A stretch of 36,622 bases of DNA from Marinobacter sp. (GTDB lineage: Bacteria; Pseudomonadota; Gammaproteobacteria; Pseudomonadales; Oleiphilaceae): positions 32,601-69,222 of the forward strand of contig JAKLLS010000001.1 in the NCBI GenBank assembly GCA_022014155.1, given 5' to 3'. Shown here one piece after another: positions 1 to 7,822 of this stretch; position 1 is the stretch's first letter; each line of letters starts with the position of its first letter. The notes beneath the pieces are model-generated. The model saw only the letters and a list, made by a program, of their open reading frames with translations. It made no database searches and was not told the origin of the DNA. Made by a program: the position numbers and the translations under genes.

Positions 1-77
1 ATTGCCACACCTGTCTCAGTCTTGAAAGGAAAGAGAGGAGAAAAGCAGGCCCCAGGAACCAGGAGGCCGGCTCACTC

Positions 78-103
78 GTCACACATAGGGGTCACACATA
101 GGG
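78..103. repeat. 13-bp perfect tandem duplication over a stop codon
   Basis: Two back-to-back copies of GTCACACATAGGG lie at 78-90 and 91-103, followed by GTCA as the start of a third. On the minus strand each copy reads as the Pro-Tyr-Val-stop end of the HsaA-like gene, so the gene ends at the first copy (stop at 92-94) and a second identical ending follows in another frame. This looks like replication slippage and does not change the protein. Confidence 0.9.
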
Positions 104-1282
104 GTCAGGATTGGGCAGACCCAGCTGAACAGTGCCGAACGCCCGCCCATAGGCAGCAACGTTATTGGCAATGTGTCCACGAGCCTGGTGCACATCCCGG
201 AAAAGCCGGGCAACAGGATTGGTGTTGTATAGCCCCGACGCAGCCATGGATTTAAGCAATGCGTTGATTTTCTCTGCACAGGTGTTGGTTACATAGGCAG
301 ACTGGTAGCGGTATAGCAGGCGGGTTTCGACGTCAGGCAATTCGCCTTTTGCGGCGCTATCAAGGAGCTCTCCGTAATTTCTGTTCAGCACCAACTTGAG
401 CATATCCAGTGTCAGGATCGCGTCGGCCGCTGCGTCCTGAGCCACAGGATCTTCCGCCGTCTTGGCGCCGTGCTTGCCGATGTGCTTGGCGGCATTGTCA
501 CAGAACTCATTGATGGCACCCTGCAGCGCACCTAATGCCGAGGTTGAAACTGCACGAGAAAACACCTGGGCGAAAGGAATTGCAAAGATGGGATTGGTGT
601 TGACCTGCAGACCAGGAGTCGCCTCGGGCGAACTGTTGTTGGTGCGCTGGACGCGGTGGGCCGGTACAAACGCATCCTCGACAACAATGTCGTGGCTGCC
701 GGTACCACGGAGGCCCAGCACATCCCAGTTTCGTTCGATCCGGTAATCCTTGAGGGGAACAAGGAACGTGCCGTGCTCCTGCCCCTCTCCGTTCTCATCC
801 GGTGGCAAAATACCGCCAAGCAATGTCCACTTACAGTGTTCGCTGCCGCTCGAAAAGCCCCACCGCCCGCTAATGCGATAACCACCCTCAACCGGCGTCA
901 CCCTGGCAACCGGCATGTAGGTTGAGCCAATCAGGGTATCCGTATCTTCACTCCAGACATCTTCCTGGGCTTCAACCGGGAAACGTGCAAGCTGCCACGG
1001 ATGAACGCCCATCACGCCATAAATCCATGCCGTTGACATGCAACCTTCAGCCAAGGCCATTTGGATCTCGAAGAAAGTACGTGGGTCGACTTCGTAACCT
1101 GCATACTGCTTTGGCTGCATCGCCTTGAACAAACCGGCCTCTTGCATGTCGGCGATGGTTTCATTCGGTATCTTGAGGTCTCTCTCGGCCTGGGCGGCCC
1201 GAGACTTCAGGGAAGGAATGAGCGCACGCGCCCGTTCAATCAGTTCACGTTCTTGTTGAGTTTTTTGATGAGTGACAGCCAT
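92..1282 (-). CDS. HsaA/TesA2-like flavin-dependent monooxygenase, oxygenase component
   Basis: This 396-aa protein has the acyl-CoA-dehydrogenase fold used by two-component (group D) flavin monooxygenases, which use reduced flavin and O2 to hydroxylate a phenol ortho to its OH. Length and layout match HsaA (about 394 aa), which 4-hydroxylates 3-hydroxy-9,10-secoandrosta-1,3,5(10)-triene-9,17-dione in steroid degradation, and Comamonas TesA2. Visible features are an N-terminal helical part (1-110), a beta-barrel segment with GRWGFSSGSEH near 140-150, and a C-terminal helical domain ending in an RD..H...H pattern (R362, D363, H365, H370), the region holding the catalytic His in relatives. The reductase partner is probably the divergent gene starting at 1540. 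A regulatory box and -10 lie just upstream (1334-1379). The family is clear; steroid specificity is inferred, and other phenol hydroxylases of this class remain possible. Confidence 0.85.
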   Translation of the reverse strand: MAVTHQKTQQERELIERARALIPSLKSRAAQAERDLKIPNETIADMQEAGLFKAMQPKQYAGYEVDPRTFFEIQMALAEGCMSTAWIYGVMGVHPWQLARFPVEAQEDVWSEDTDTLIGSTYMPVARVTPVEGGYRISGRWGFSSGSEHCKWTLLGGILPPDENGEGQEHGTFLVPLKDYRIERNWDVLGLRGTGSHDIVVEDAFVPAHRVQRTNNSSPEATPGLQVNTNPIFAIPFAQVFSRAVSTSALGALQGAINEFCDNAAKHIGKHGAKTAEDPVAQDAAADAILTLDMLKLVLNRNYGELLDSAAKGELPDVETRLLYRYQSAYVTNTCAEKINALLKSMAASGLYNTNPVARLFRDVHQARGHIANNVAAYGRAFGTVQLGLPNPDPYV

Positions 1283-1333
1283 TGATAATCCTCCAGGGGT
1301 TGCCGCAGCGTCATTTATCAGCGGTTAAGCCTG

Positions 1334-1379
1334 ATTATCGAACCGACTCCCTCGTGGCTCATCGTCAAACCGGACTATA
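1334..1379 (-). promoter_or_regulatory. Box A: LuxR-type operator and -10 for the HsaA-like gene
   Basis: On the minus strand TATAGTC-CGGTTT-GACGATG (1379-1360) is followed after 20 nt by GATAAT (1339-1334), a good -10. Transcription would start near 1327, about 45 nt before the ATG at 1282. It shares the GACGATG arm, the N6 spacing and the distance to the -10 with seven other sites in the window. There is no separate good -35, consistent with an activator-dependent promoter. Confidence 0.65.
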
Positions 1380-1456
1380 GATTTAAAACTTGCAACACCT
1401 CTGAGGCACATCCGATTCAAACCAGATCAAATCGATTTTGGAGGATGGCAATCGTC

Positions 1457-1502
1457 GTTAGTCCATAGAGACGATGCCGCGGCTGTTGGCGAAACCGATA
1501 CT
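1457..1502 (+). promoter_or_regulatory. Box B: LuxR-type operator and -10 for the reductase operon
   Basis: GTTAGTC-CATAGA-GACGATG (1457-1476) is followed after 20 nt by GATACT (1497-1502). The predicted transcription start near 1509 gives a short leader to the ATG at 1540. It would also leave the upstream in-frame ATGs at 1474 and 1507 outside or at the very edge of the mRNA, which supports the 1540 start. Box B faces away from box A, so each direction of this divergent region has its own element. Confidence 0.65.
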
Positions 1503-1539
1503 GGGCATGAACCAGGATGCTCAAAAGAGGTGGATAACA

Positions 1540-2541
1540 ATGCCCCAACAAACCGGTTTCGACCCCAAAGAATTTCGCGCAGCACTCAGCACGTTCACAA
1601 CGGGTGTGACCATTATTACGACAAAAGCAGAAGACGGTGAGCCCATTGGCATTACAGCCAACAGCTTCAATTCCGTCTCACTCGACCCGCCCATGGTGCT
1701 CTGGAGCCTCGATAAATCGGCAATGAGCTTGCCAGCCTTCACGAATAACAAGCATTGGAACGTTCATATCCTTTCAACAGAACAGGAGGCGCTGTCTGGC
1801 CGATTTGCGTCCAGAGGCGAGGACAAGTTCCAGGGTCTGGAGCTGGACGAAGGTGTAAACGACATTCCACTCATGAAAGATTGTACCGCCCGATTTAACT
1901 GCCGGACTGCATTCATTTATGAGGGTGGTGATCACATGATCTTCGTAGGCGAGGTGATCAACTTCGACAAAACGGACCTTCCACCGCTGGCCTTTCAGAG
2001 TGGCCAGTACGCCCTGGCAGCACGAAAGCCCCGGGAAGGCGTGCAGCTCGCAGCGACTCCACCTCCGGAGTGCAGCTATACGGAAGACCTGCTTGGTTAT
2101 CTCGCCGGGCGAGCACACTTCCAGTTGGTGGCCGCACTTAAAAACATCCTGCAAAGCCAGCAACTTGATGAACAACAGTTTTTCATTCTGTCCGTGCTCA
2201 CTATCCGGGACAACTTAACCATTGAGGAAATCAATAACTACGTTGACTACACCGGAAGCTCAGTCTCTGTGGAGGTTATGCAGAAACTTGAACAGCAGGA
2301 TTATGTCGCTCGTGCAAAGAAAGAGAGTGGTGAACGCTATCTGCTGACAGCATACGGCAGGGATGTCTCATTAAAGCAAATTGCGGTTGCAAAGGCTGTT
2401 GAAGAACAGCTGGCAAAGCAACTGGGGCCCGGTGACTCAGCGGCACTGAAAATTCTCCTGAAACGGCTGATCAAAGTCACCGACCCGGGTTTGCCTGATC
2501 TGTGGGTGAACAGTGATCAAGATGCACATAACCATGATTAA
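1540..2541 (+). CDS. Flavin reductase with C-terminal MarR-like domain (monooxygenase reductase component)
   Basis: From the ATG at 1540 this is a 333-aa protein. Residues about 5-170 form a flavin-reductase-like FMN-binding split barrel, with FRAALSTFTTGVTIIT near the start and GITANSFNSVSLDPPMVLWS after it, typical of HsaB/HpaC-type NADH:flavin reductases. Residues about 190-333 resemble a winged-helix MarR domain. The same fusion occurs in the C1 reductase of Acinetobacter p-hydroxyphenylacetate hydroxylase (about 315 aa), where the C-terminal domain mediates substrate control of flavin reduction; HsaB itself is only about 190 aa. AGAGGTGG sits a good distance before this ATG. It should supply reduced flavin to the divergent oxygenase and is the first gene of a tight operon; the next gene overlaps its stop. 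Confidence 0.85.
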   Translation: MPQQTGFDPKEFRAALSTFTTGVTIITTKAEDGEPIGITANSFNSVSLDPPMVLWSLDKSAMSLPAFTNNKHWNVHILSTEQEALSGRFASRGEDKFQGLELDEGVNDIPLMKDCTARFNCRTAFIYEGGDHMIFVGEVINFDKTDLPPLAFQSGQYALAARKPREGVQLAATPPPECSYTEDLLGYLAGRAHFQLVAALKNILQSQQLDEQQFFILSVLTIRDNLTIEEINNYVDYTGSSVSVEVMQKLEQQDYVARAKKESGERYLLTAYGRDVSLKQIAVAKAVEEQLAKQLGPGDSAALKILLKRLIKVTDPGLPDLWVNSDQDAHNHD

Positions 2542-3328
2542 CGATCAGATCATCGACCAACTGGGAAAGGAACTCTTTAACGCATTGCAAAGTCGTGAAA
2601 GCGTTTCACCGCTATCAATCCGATACCCTGAAATGACCATCGAGCAGGCTTACCGGATTTCACTGCGTTTTCTCGAGTTCCGCCGCTCTGTTGGTCAGAA
2701 AGTCATTGGTAAAAAAATCGGAGTCACTTCCAAAGCCGTTCAGGACATGCTCAACGTCCACCAACCGGATTTTGGTTTCCTGACTGACAACATGGAAGTT
2801 GCCAACGGCAGTGATGTCAGTCTGGAAACACATAAACTGGTTCAGCCTCGAGCCGAAGGTGAAATCGCTTTCATCCTCGGCAAAGATCTTAAAGGCCCGG
2901 GTGTAACCGCTGAAGATGTCCTTGAAGCCACCGAATACGTTATGCCTTGTTTCGAGATCGTCGATTCACGAATTCAGGACTGGAAGATCGCCATTCAGGA
3001 TACGGTCGCCGACAACGCCTCCTGCGGTGTATTTTCGCTCTCTTCCACTCACACTGACCCGCGCTCTCTCGACCTCGCAGCGGTAGAGCTAACCATGACC
3101 AAAAATGGTGAACCTGCTGGCCATGGCACGGGATCCGCTGTGCAGGGGCATCCCTGCCAGGCCGTGGCATGGCTTGCCAATACCCTCGGTGAACTCGGCA
3201 TCCCATTTCGCAAAGGCGAAGTCATCCTCTCCGGGGCACTCGCTCCTTTAGTCCCGGTCTCTGCCGGGGACCGTATCGAGATGACCATCACGGGGCTCGG
3301 CTCCGCAAACCTCGCCTTTATCGATTGA
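2534..3328 (+). CDS. 2-hydroxypenta-2,4-dienoate-type hydratase (TesE/HsaE/MhpD family)
   Basis: This 264-aa protein belongs to the 2-keto-4-pentenoate hydratase/fumarylacetoacetase-like family. It adds water to the dienoate released after meta-cleavage and C-C hydrolysis, giving a 4-hydroxy-2-oxoacid. Visible motifs are [10 protein letters not shown] near 60-70, the acidic metal-ligand motif [11 protein letters not shown] near 105-115, and [13 protein letters not shown] near 135-150. The ATG at 2534 lies inside the end of the reductase gene (8-nt overlap), suggesting translational coupling; starts at 2513 (GTG) or 2522 would add only a few residues and align less well. The next two genes encode the following two steps. 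In a steroid pathway the substrate would be 2-hydroxyhexa-2,4-dienoate, which is inferred. Confidence 0.9.
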   Translation: MINDQIIDQLGKELFNALQSRESVSPLSIRYPEMTIEQAYRISLRFLEFRRSVGQKVIGKKIGVTSKAVQDMLNVHQPDFGFLTDNMEVANGSDVSLETHKLVQPRAEGEIAFILGKDLKGPGVTAEDVLEATEYVMPCFEIVDSRIQDWKIAIQDTVADNASCGVFSLSSTHTDPRSLDLAAVELTMTKNGEPAGHGTGSAVQGHPCQAVAWLANTLGELGIPFRKGEVILSGALAPLVPVSAGDRIEMTITGLGSANLAFID

Positions 3329-3344
3329 TTCTACGGAGATGAAC

Positions 3345-4241
3345 ATGAGCAAGAAAATCCGCTGCGCGCTGATTGGACCAGGAAATATCGGTACCGATCT
3401 GTTGTACAAATTGCAACGAAGTGACGTCCTCGAACCGATATGGATGGTCGGGATTGATGCAACGTCAGAAGGCTTGAAAAGAGCAGAAGAGATGGGGCTG
3501 AAGACAACCTCCGACGGGGTTGACGGACTACTGCCACATGTAAAAGACGATAATATTCAAATTGCTTTTGATGCCACCTCGGCTTACGTTCACGCCGAAA
3601 ACAGCCGCAAACTCACCGAACTGGGCGTACTTGTGGTTGATCTGACACCAGCGGCCATCGGTCCCTACTGCGTGCCGCCGGTCAACCTCGAGGAGAACCT
3701 GCGAAACGGTGCAACCAACGTCAATATGGTTACCTGTGGAGGGCAAGCTACCGTGCCTCTTGTTGCCGCCGTCTCACGAGTACAGCCCGTTGAATATGCC
3801 GAGATCATTGCAACGGCAGCCTCAAAATCCGTCGGGCCGGGCACACGCAAAAACATCGATGAATTCACTCGAACCACCGCCGGCGCCGTGGAAAAAGTGG
3901 GCGGTGCCAAACGCGGCAAGGCGATCATCGTCATCAATCCCGCAGAGCCTCCGCTGATCATGCGCGACACCGTACACTGTCTCACCGAGGGTGAGCCGGA
4001 CCAGGCAGCCATCACCGCCTCGATTCAGGAGATGATCGCCGAGGTCCAGAAGTATGTACCGGGATACCAGTTGGTGAACGGTCCGGTCTTTGATGGCAAC
4101 CGGGTTTCTATTTTTATGGAAGTTGAGGGGCTGGGTGACTACCTGCCCAAATATGCGGGCAACCTGGACATCATGACCGCCGCCGCCGCTCGCACTGCCG
4201 AAATGTTCGCTGAAAAACTACTCACCCAGACTGCGGTTTAA
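3345..4241 (+). CDS. Acetaldehyde dehydrogenase (acylating), TesF/HsaG/DmpF family
   Basis: This 298-aa protein is of the class I-type aldolase-partner dehydrogenases that convert acetaldehyde or propanal, CoA and NAD+ to acyl-CoA. The NAD-binding motif GPGNIGTDL is near residues 11-19 and the catalytic cysteine is in NMVTCGG (Cys131). GGAG precedes the second of two in-frame ATGs (3345) at a normal distance; the ATG at 3339 is too close to it. In known systems it forms a complex with the aldolase and receives the aldehyde by channelling, and the aldolase is the next gene, 10 nt downstream. If the pathway is steroid A-ring degradation the aldehyde would be propanal. Confidence 0.93.
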   Translation: MSKKIRCALIGPGNIGTDLLYKLQRSDVLEPIWMVGIDATSEGLKRAEEMGLKTTSDGVDGLLPHVKDDNIQIAFDATSAYVHAENSRKLTELGVLVVDLTPAAIGPYCVPPVNLEENLRNGATNVNMVTCGGQATVPLVAAVSRVQPVEYAEIIATAASKSVGPGTRKNIDEFTRTTAGAVEKVGGAKRGKAIIVINPAEPPLIMRDTVHCLTEGEPDQAAITASIQEMIAEVQKYVPGYQLVNGPVFDGNRVSIFMEVEGLGDYLPKYAGNLDIMTAAAARTAEMFAEKLLTQTAV

Positions 4242-4251
4242 GGAGGTTGTC

Positions 4252-5283
4252 ATGAACCTGCGCGGTAAAAAAATCACCGTTCACGATATGTGCCTGCGTG
4301 ACGGCATGCACCCCAAGCGACACCAGATCAGCCTTGATGAAATGAAAGCCATCGCCCGGGGCCTCGACGAAGCAGGTGTACCACTTATTGAGGTCACCCA
4401 CGGCGACGGTCTGGGCGGAGCGTCGGTCAACTACGGCTTCCCGGCACACAGCGATGAAGAGTACCTGGCGGCGGTTGTGCCCCTGGTCAAAAACGCCAGG
4501 GTATCCGCGTTACTTCTGCCAGGCATTGGCACGGTGGATCACTTGTATATGGCGAAGGATCAGGGCGTCGGTACGATCCGGGTGGCGACTCACTGCACCG
4601 AAGCCGATGTTTCAGAGCAACATATCTCGGAAGCCAGAAAGCTGGGGCTCGATACGGTCGGATTCCTGATGATGGCCCACATGAACAGTCCGGAGGGGCT
4701 CACCCGACAGGCCAAACTGATGGAGAGCTATGGCGCAAACTGTGTCTACATCACCGACTCCGCCGGCTATATGTTACCGGAAGATGTACACGCCCGGATT
4801 TCCATGCTCAGGGATGCGTTAGACGACAACACCGAGATTGGCTTCCACGGCCACCATAACCTGGCGATGGGTGTCTCGAACTCGATCGCGGCGGTTGATG
4901 CCGGTGCCATCCGTATTGACGCTGCGTGTGCAGGGCTGGGTGCTGGCGCCGGCAACACCCCCATGGAGGTGCTTGTCGCAGTCTGTGACCGCATGGGCAT
5001 CGAAACCGGAGTCGATGTTTTCGGTATTCAGGACGTCGCTGAAGACCTGGTCTTCCCCATCATGGACTTCCCCATTCGAAGTGACCGTGATGCCCTGACG
5101 ATGGGTTACGCCGGCGTCTACGGATCCTTTTTGCTGTTTGCCAAGCGCGCTCAGGCCAAGTACGGCGTACCTGCCCGTGAAATCCTTGTGGAGATGGGTA
5201 GGCGGGGCATGGTCGGCGGCCAGGAAGACATGATTGAAGACACGGCGCTCACACTGCTCAAACAACGTCAGGCCTCAGCCTGA
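4252..5283 (+). CDS. dmpG: 4-hydroxy-2-oxovalerate aldolase (TesG/HsaF/DmpG family)
   Basis: This 343-aa pyruvate aldolase is of the HMGL-like TIM-barrel family, normal length about 340. It splits 4-hydroxy-2-oxoacids into pyruvate and an aldehyde. The motif CLRDGMH (residues 14-20) carries the conserved Arg16, metal ligand Asp17 and His20, and [11 protein letters not shown] carries the metal-binding histidines. The C-terminal part is the communication domain that contacts the dehydrogenase encoded immediately upstream. AAGGAGG lies 5-6 nt before the ATG, the strongest ribosome binding site in the operon. The symbol is a family name; the real substrate could be the C6 homologue. Confidence 0.93.
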   Translation: MNLRGKKITVHDMCLRDGMHPKRHQISLDEMKAIARGLDEAGVPLIEVTHGDGLGGASVNYGFPAHSDEEYLAAVVPLVKNARVSALLLPGIGTVDHLYMAKDQGVGTIRVATHCTEADVSEQHISEARKLGLDTVGFLMMAHMNSPEGLTRQAKLMESYGANCVYITDSAGYMLPEDVHARISMLRDALDDNTEIGFHGHHNLAMGVSNSIAAVDAGAIRIDAACAGLGAGAGNTPMEVLVAVCDRMGIETGVDVFGIQDVAEDLVFPIMDFPIRSDRDALTMGYAGVYGSFLLFAKRAQAKYGVPAREILVEMGRRGMVGGQEDMIEDTALTLLKQRQASA

Positions 5284-5298
5284 GGACTATGGGCCAGC

Positions 5299-6627
5299 AT
5301 GAAGGCTCGTGATCGACTCAGTTGGCGCACCCATGGCTTTCTCGCACTGTTGGTAATGACCTACGCGGGAAGTTTCATGGGGCGGCAAATCATGTCAGTG
5401 ATGATTGAGCCGATCAAACAGGAGTTCAATGCCAGCGATACCGCCATGGGTCTCATCTCCGGATTGGCGTTCGCAATTGTTTATGCCTTCCTGGGGCTGC
5501 CGGCAGGACGTCTCTCTGATCGTCATTCCCGGGCACGGATTCTGGCCTTCAGCCTCGGGTTGTGGGCCATTGCCACACTGCTTTGCGGCTTTGCAGTCAG
5601 CTTTTTGATGCTGATAGTCGCCCGGATGTTGGTGGCAGCGGCCGAAGCGCCGCTGACGCCCGCGTCACTATCGCTGATCGCGGATCTGTACCCACCTCAC
5701 AGGCGTTCGCTGGCCATCAGTTGCTTTACAGGTGCGCCTACACTCTCGATTGTCGTTGGCCTCAGTGTCGGTGCCTGGATCGTAGAAGATTACGGCTGGC
5801 GCATGGGGTTTTTCCTGATTGGCGCGCCATTGCTTGTCATGGCACTGCTCTTCCGCTTTGGCGTCAACGAACCGCGTAGGGGCGAGTGGGATCCGGTGAA
5901 TGAAGATGCTCCCGCGCCAGAGAGTCTCTACCGTGCCGCACTGACCCTCGTCAGGAATCGTCCCTGTCTGATGTTGATCTGCGCAAGTGCGACCACCACG
6001 TTTGGCGCTTTCTCCTTCGTCATGTGGAACACCGCCTTTCTCATACGCTCACACGAACTATCACTGCAGCACGCGGGCATTCTTGCCGGCATCGCGACCG
6101 GGGTTGCCGCAGGCGTGGGCAGCCTGTTCAGTGGTTGGCTTACGGATCGGCTCAGCGTTAACAACAAAGCCTGGTTAATTCGTATCCCACTCATCGGTCA
6201 TTCATGCGCGCTCGCGGGAATGCTGCTTTATCTGTTGAGTCCTACTGGACTCCTGGGCAGCGTCGCTGGGGTACCTGTACCAACCGCTATGATCTGGTGT
6301 GCTTTTTCAGGTTTTTTCACCGTTTTCTGGGTGGGCGCTTCGTTTAATCTACTTACCCAACTCGTCACGCAATGGCAACGAGCAACCGCAATCGCTTTGC
6401 AGACCGTGTTTTCTACTTTGTGCGGCATTGGGCTCGGGCCATTAATAACAGGTGCTCTCAGTGATAGTCTTTTGCCGGTTGCTGGCGGGGAATCCCTCAG
6501 GTATGCATTGGTCATCGTGAGCCTGACAGCACTATTGCCAATGGCGATGCTATGGTCACTTCATCGTCTCAAGGTTTGGCAGCTGCAACCCCATCGCCAG
6601 CAGATTGAGGCGTTGGCCCCCGGCTAG
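5299..6627 (+). CDS. MFS transporter
   Basis: This 442-aa integral membrane protein has about 12 hydrophobic segments in two halves. The major-facilitator signature GLPAGRLSDRHSRARIL lies between the second and third helices (about 65-85), with a long hydrophilic central loop near 190-215. It starts 15 nt after the aldolase stop and is the last gene of the operon. Substrate is unknown; an aromatic or steroid-derived acid is a guess from context. The ribosome binding site is weak, so coupling to the upstream gene is likely. Confidence 0.85.
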   Translation: MKARDRLSWRTHGFLALLVMTYAGSFMGRQIMSVMIEPIKQEFNASDTAMGLISGLAFAIVYAFLGLPAGRLSDRHSRARILAFSLGLWAIATLLCGFAVSFLMLIVARMLVAAAEAPLTPASLSLIADLYPPHRRSLAISCFTGAPTLSIVVGLSVGAWIVEDYGWRMGFFLIGAPLLVMALLFRFGVNEPRRGEWDPVNEDAPAPESLYRAALTLVRNRPCLMLICASATTTFGAFSFVMWNTAFLIRSHELSLQHAGILAGIATGVAAGVGSLFSGWLTDRLSVNNKAWLIRIPLIGHSCALAGMLLYLLSPTGLLGSVAGVPVPTAMIWCAFSGFFTVFWVGASFNLLTQLVTQWQRATAIALQTVFSTLCGIGLGPLITGALSDSLLPVAGGESLRYALVIVSLTALLPMAMLWSLHRLKVWQLQPHRQQIEALAPG

Positions 6628-6657
6628 AAGCGACTGTCCACCAGCATGAGACTGACC

Positions 6658-6691
6658 CAGGCACCGGCCAGATCCTTGTGGCCAACGCCTG
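6658..6691. terminator. Interrupted hairpin between convergent genes
   Basis: CAGGC-ACC-GGCCA, an 8-nt loop, then TGGCC-AAC-GCCTG forms a stem with a symmetric 3x3 internal loop in the 69-nt gap between the MFS gene and the HsdA-like gene. An alternative pairing uses AGGCGTTGGCC at 6608-6618, inside the MFS gene end, with GGCCAACGCCT at 6680-6690. Neither has a T-run, so a terminator role is only suggested by position. Confidence 0.35.
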
Positions 6692-6696
6692 AACGG

Positions 6697-7464
6697 TCAG
6701 AATCGGTCGGGCCGGATCATGGCATCCATACCACCATCAGCGAACAAGACAGTACCGTGAATAAAGCTCGCACGGGGTGAAGCCAGGTAGCAAATAACGT
6801 CTGCCACCTCTTCGGGACGACTTCCGCGTCCAAGCGGAGCAACAAAATTCCTGGTTGCTTCACCGTATGTTGGATGTTCTTTGGCTGCCTGTAGCAATGG
6901 CGTCTCAACGGCCCCCGGCGCCACCACATTCAGCCTCACTCCTGCCTTACCCCAAGCTACGGCCTTCTGTCGCGCCATGACACTGACGGCATATTTAGAG
7001 CCGCCATAGGCAACCATCGGGTCATTGATTTCCTTGGCCAGTGCAACTGCAGCGGCTTCATCGTTGTTCAGCATTTTCTCCACGACCAGAGAATCGTCGA
7101 CACCTGGCTGAACCGATGCAACGGACCCGACAACTACCGCAGACGGTGATTCACCCGCTTGCAAAGCCTTGAAAAATCCATCCAGAAGTTCACTGACACC
7201 AAAATAATTAACTGAGACGATCAGCCCACAATTAGTCACCGACACGCCCAGTCCGGCGCACAGAATCAGCTGATCAACCTTCTCTTCCGCTCGACACAGA
7301 ACCTCCCGAATTGCACTCTGACGCCCCTCCTTGATCGAAAGATCTGCAATGACATCCGCATTAGCACGATCGATACCAATAACCTGGTGACCATTGTTTT
7401 TAAGCTGTTCACAAACAGCGGCTCCAATACCGGAGGCCGAACCGGTAACAACTGAGGTTGGCAT
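6697..7464 (-). CDS. hsdA: 3alpha-hydroxysteroid dehydrogenase/carbonyl reductase-like SDR
   Basis: This 255-aa short-chain dehydrogenase resembles Comamonas testosteroni HsdA (257 aa) along its whole length as I recall that sequence. Shared traits are the TGSASGIG cofactor motif, a GIDRANADVIADLS-like segment, LILCAGLG in place of the usual NNAG, SVNYFG near 84-89, and an inserted helical segment between catalytic Ser114 and Tyr153-x3-Lys157 (YGGSK). Comamonas uses Ser114, Tyr155 and Lys159. The enzyme oxidises 3alpha-hydroxysteroids with NAD+ and also reduces carbonyls. GAAGGA precedes the ATG. The gene is divergent from the DUF1302 operon and has its own regulatory box (7548-7593). This is the strongest single pointer to steroid metabolism in the window. 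Confidence 0.8.
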   Translation of the reverse strand: MPTSVVTGSASGIGAAVCEQLKNNGHQVIGIDRANADVIADLSIKEGRQSAIREVLCRAEEKVDQLILCAGLGVSVTNCGLIVSVNYFGVSELLDGFFKALQAGESPSAVVVGSVASVQPGVDDSLVVEKMLNNDEAAAVALAKEINDPMVAYGGSKYAVSVMARQKAVAWGKAGVRLNVVAPGAVETPLLQAAKEHPTYGEATRNFVAPLGRGSRPEEVADVICYLASPRASFIHGTVLFADGGMDAMIRPDRF

Positions 7465-7547
7465 AAGTAGACATCCTTCTGGTTAAATACTGTTAGAAAG
7501 CTATCAAATATTCGCGACAGCTAACACGATAAAATTCCTGCACATTG

Positions 7548-7593
7548 AGGATCCATCAGCCCCCAGGATCACACATCGTCAATTCGGACGAGT
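7548..7593 (-). promoter_or_regulatory. Box C: LuxR-type operator for the HsdA-like gene
   Basis: On the minus strand ACTCGTC-CGAATT-GACGATG (7593-7574) is followed after 20 nt by GATCCT (7553-7548), a poor -10 at the same distance as in the other boxes. The 358-nt gap 7465-7822 holds this site and box D; I see nothing else in it. Confidence 0.55.
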
Positions 7594-7650
7594 AACGTAC
7601 CAGACTCGTGAGGCATCCCTTTAAAGCAGACGCAGAATCCCTACGCTCCC

Positions 7651-7696
7651 AATAGTCTTATCGGACGATGCCACCCACTTACCCCGATGCAATAGT
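7651..7696 (+). promoter_or_regulatory. Box D: LuxR-type operator and -10 for the DUF1302 operon
   Basis: AATAGTC-TTATCG-GACGATG (7651-7670) is followed after 20 nt by AATAGT (7691-7696). Similarity to box F extends beyond the box: both continue with CC, a C-rich tract, CCCCGATGC and then the -10. This makes D and F the most alike pair, and they drive the two halves of the envelope transport gene set. The predicted leader to the ATG at 7823 is about 120 nt. Confidence 0.65.
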
Positions 7697-7822
7697 GATC
7701 CCCGGACAGCCATGATACGGCGTCTGGAAAGAGCCATTGGCTTACGCAACGAATGTGCGATTGAATCCGGGCGTCGGAAGCCGCTGTGCCTAAACTACCC
7801 ACTCCAAGTTCAAGGGGAAACC

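Noticed and set aside
1449..1463. Extra CAATCGTC half-site just upstream of box B
   Set aside because: It lacks a correctly spaced partner arm and overlaps box B; probably chance.
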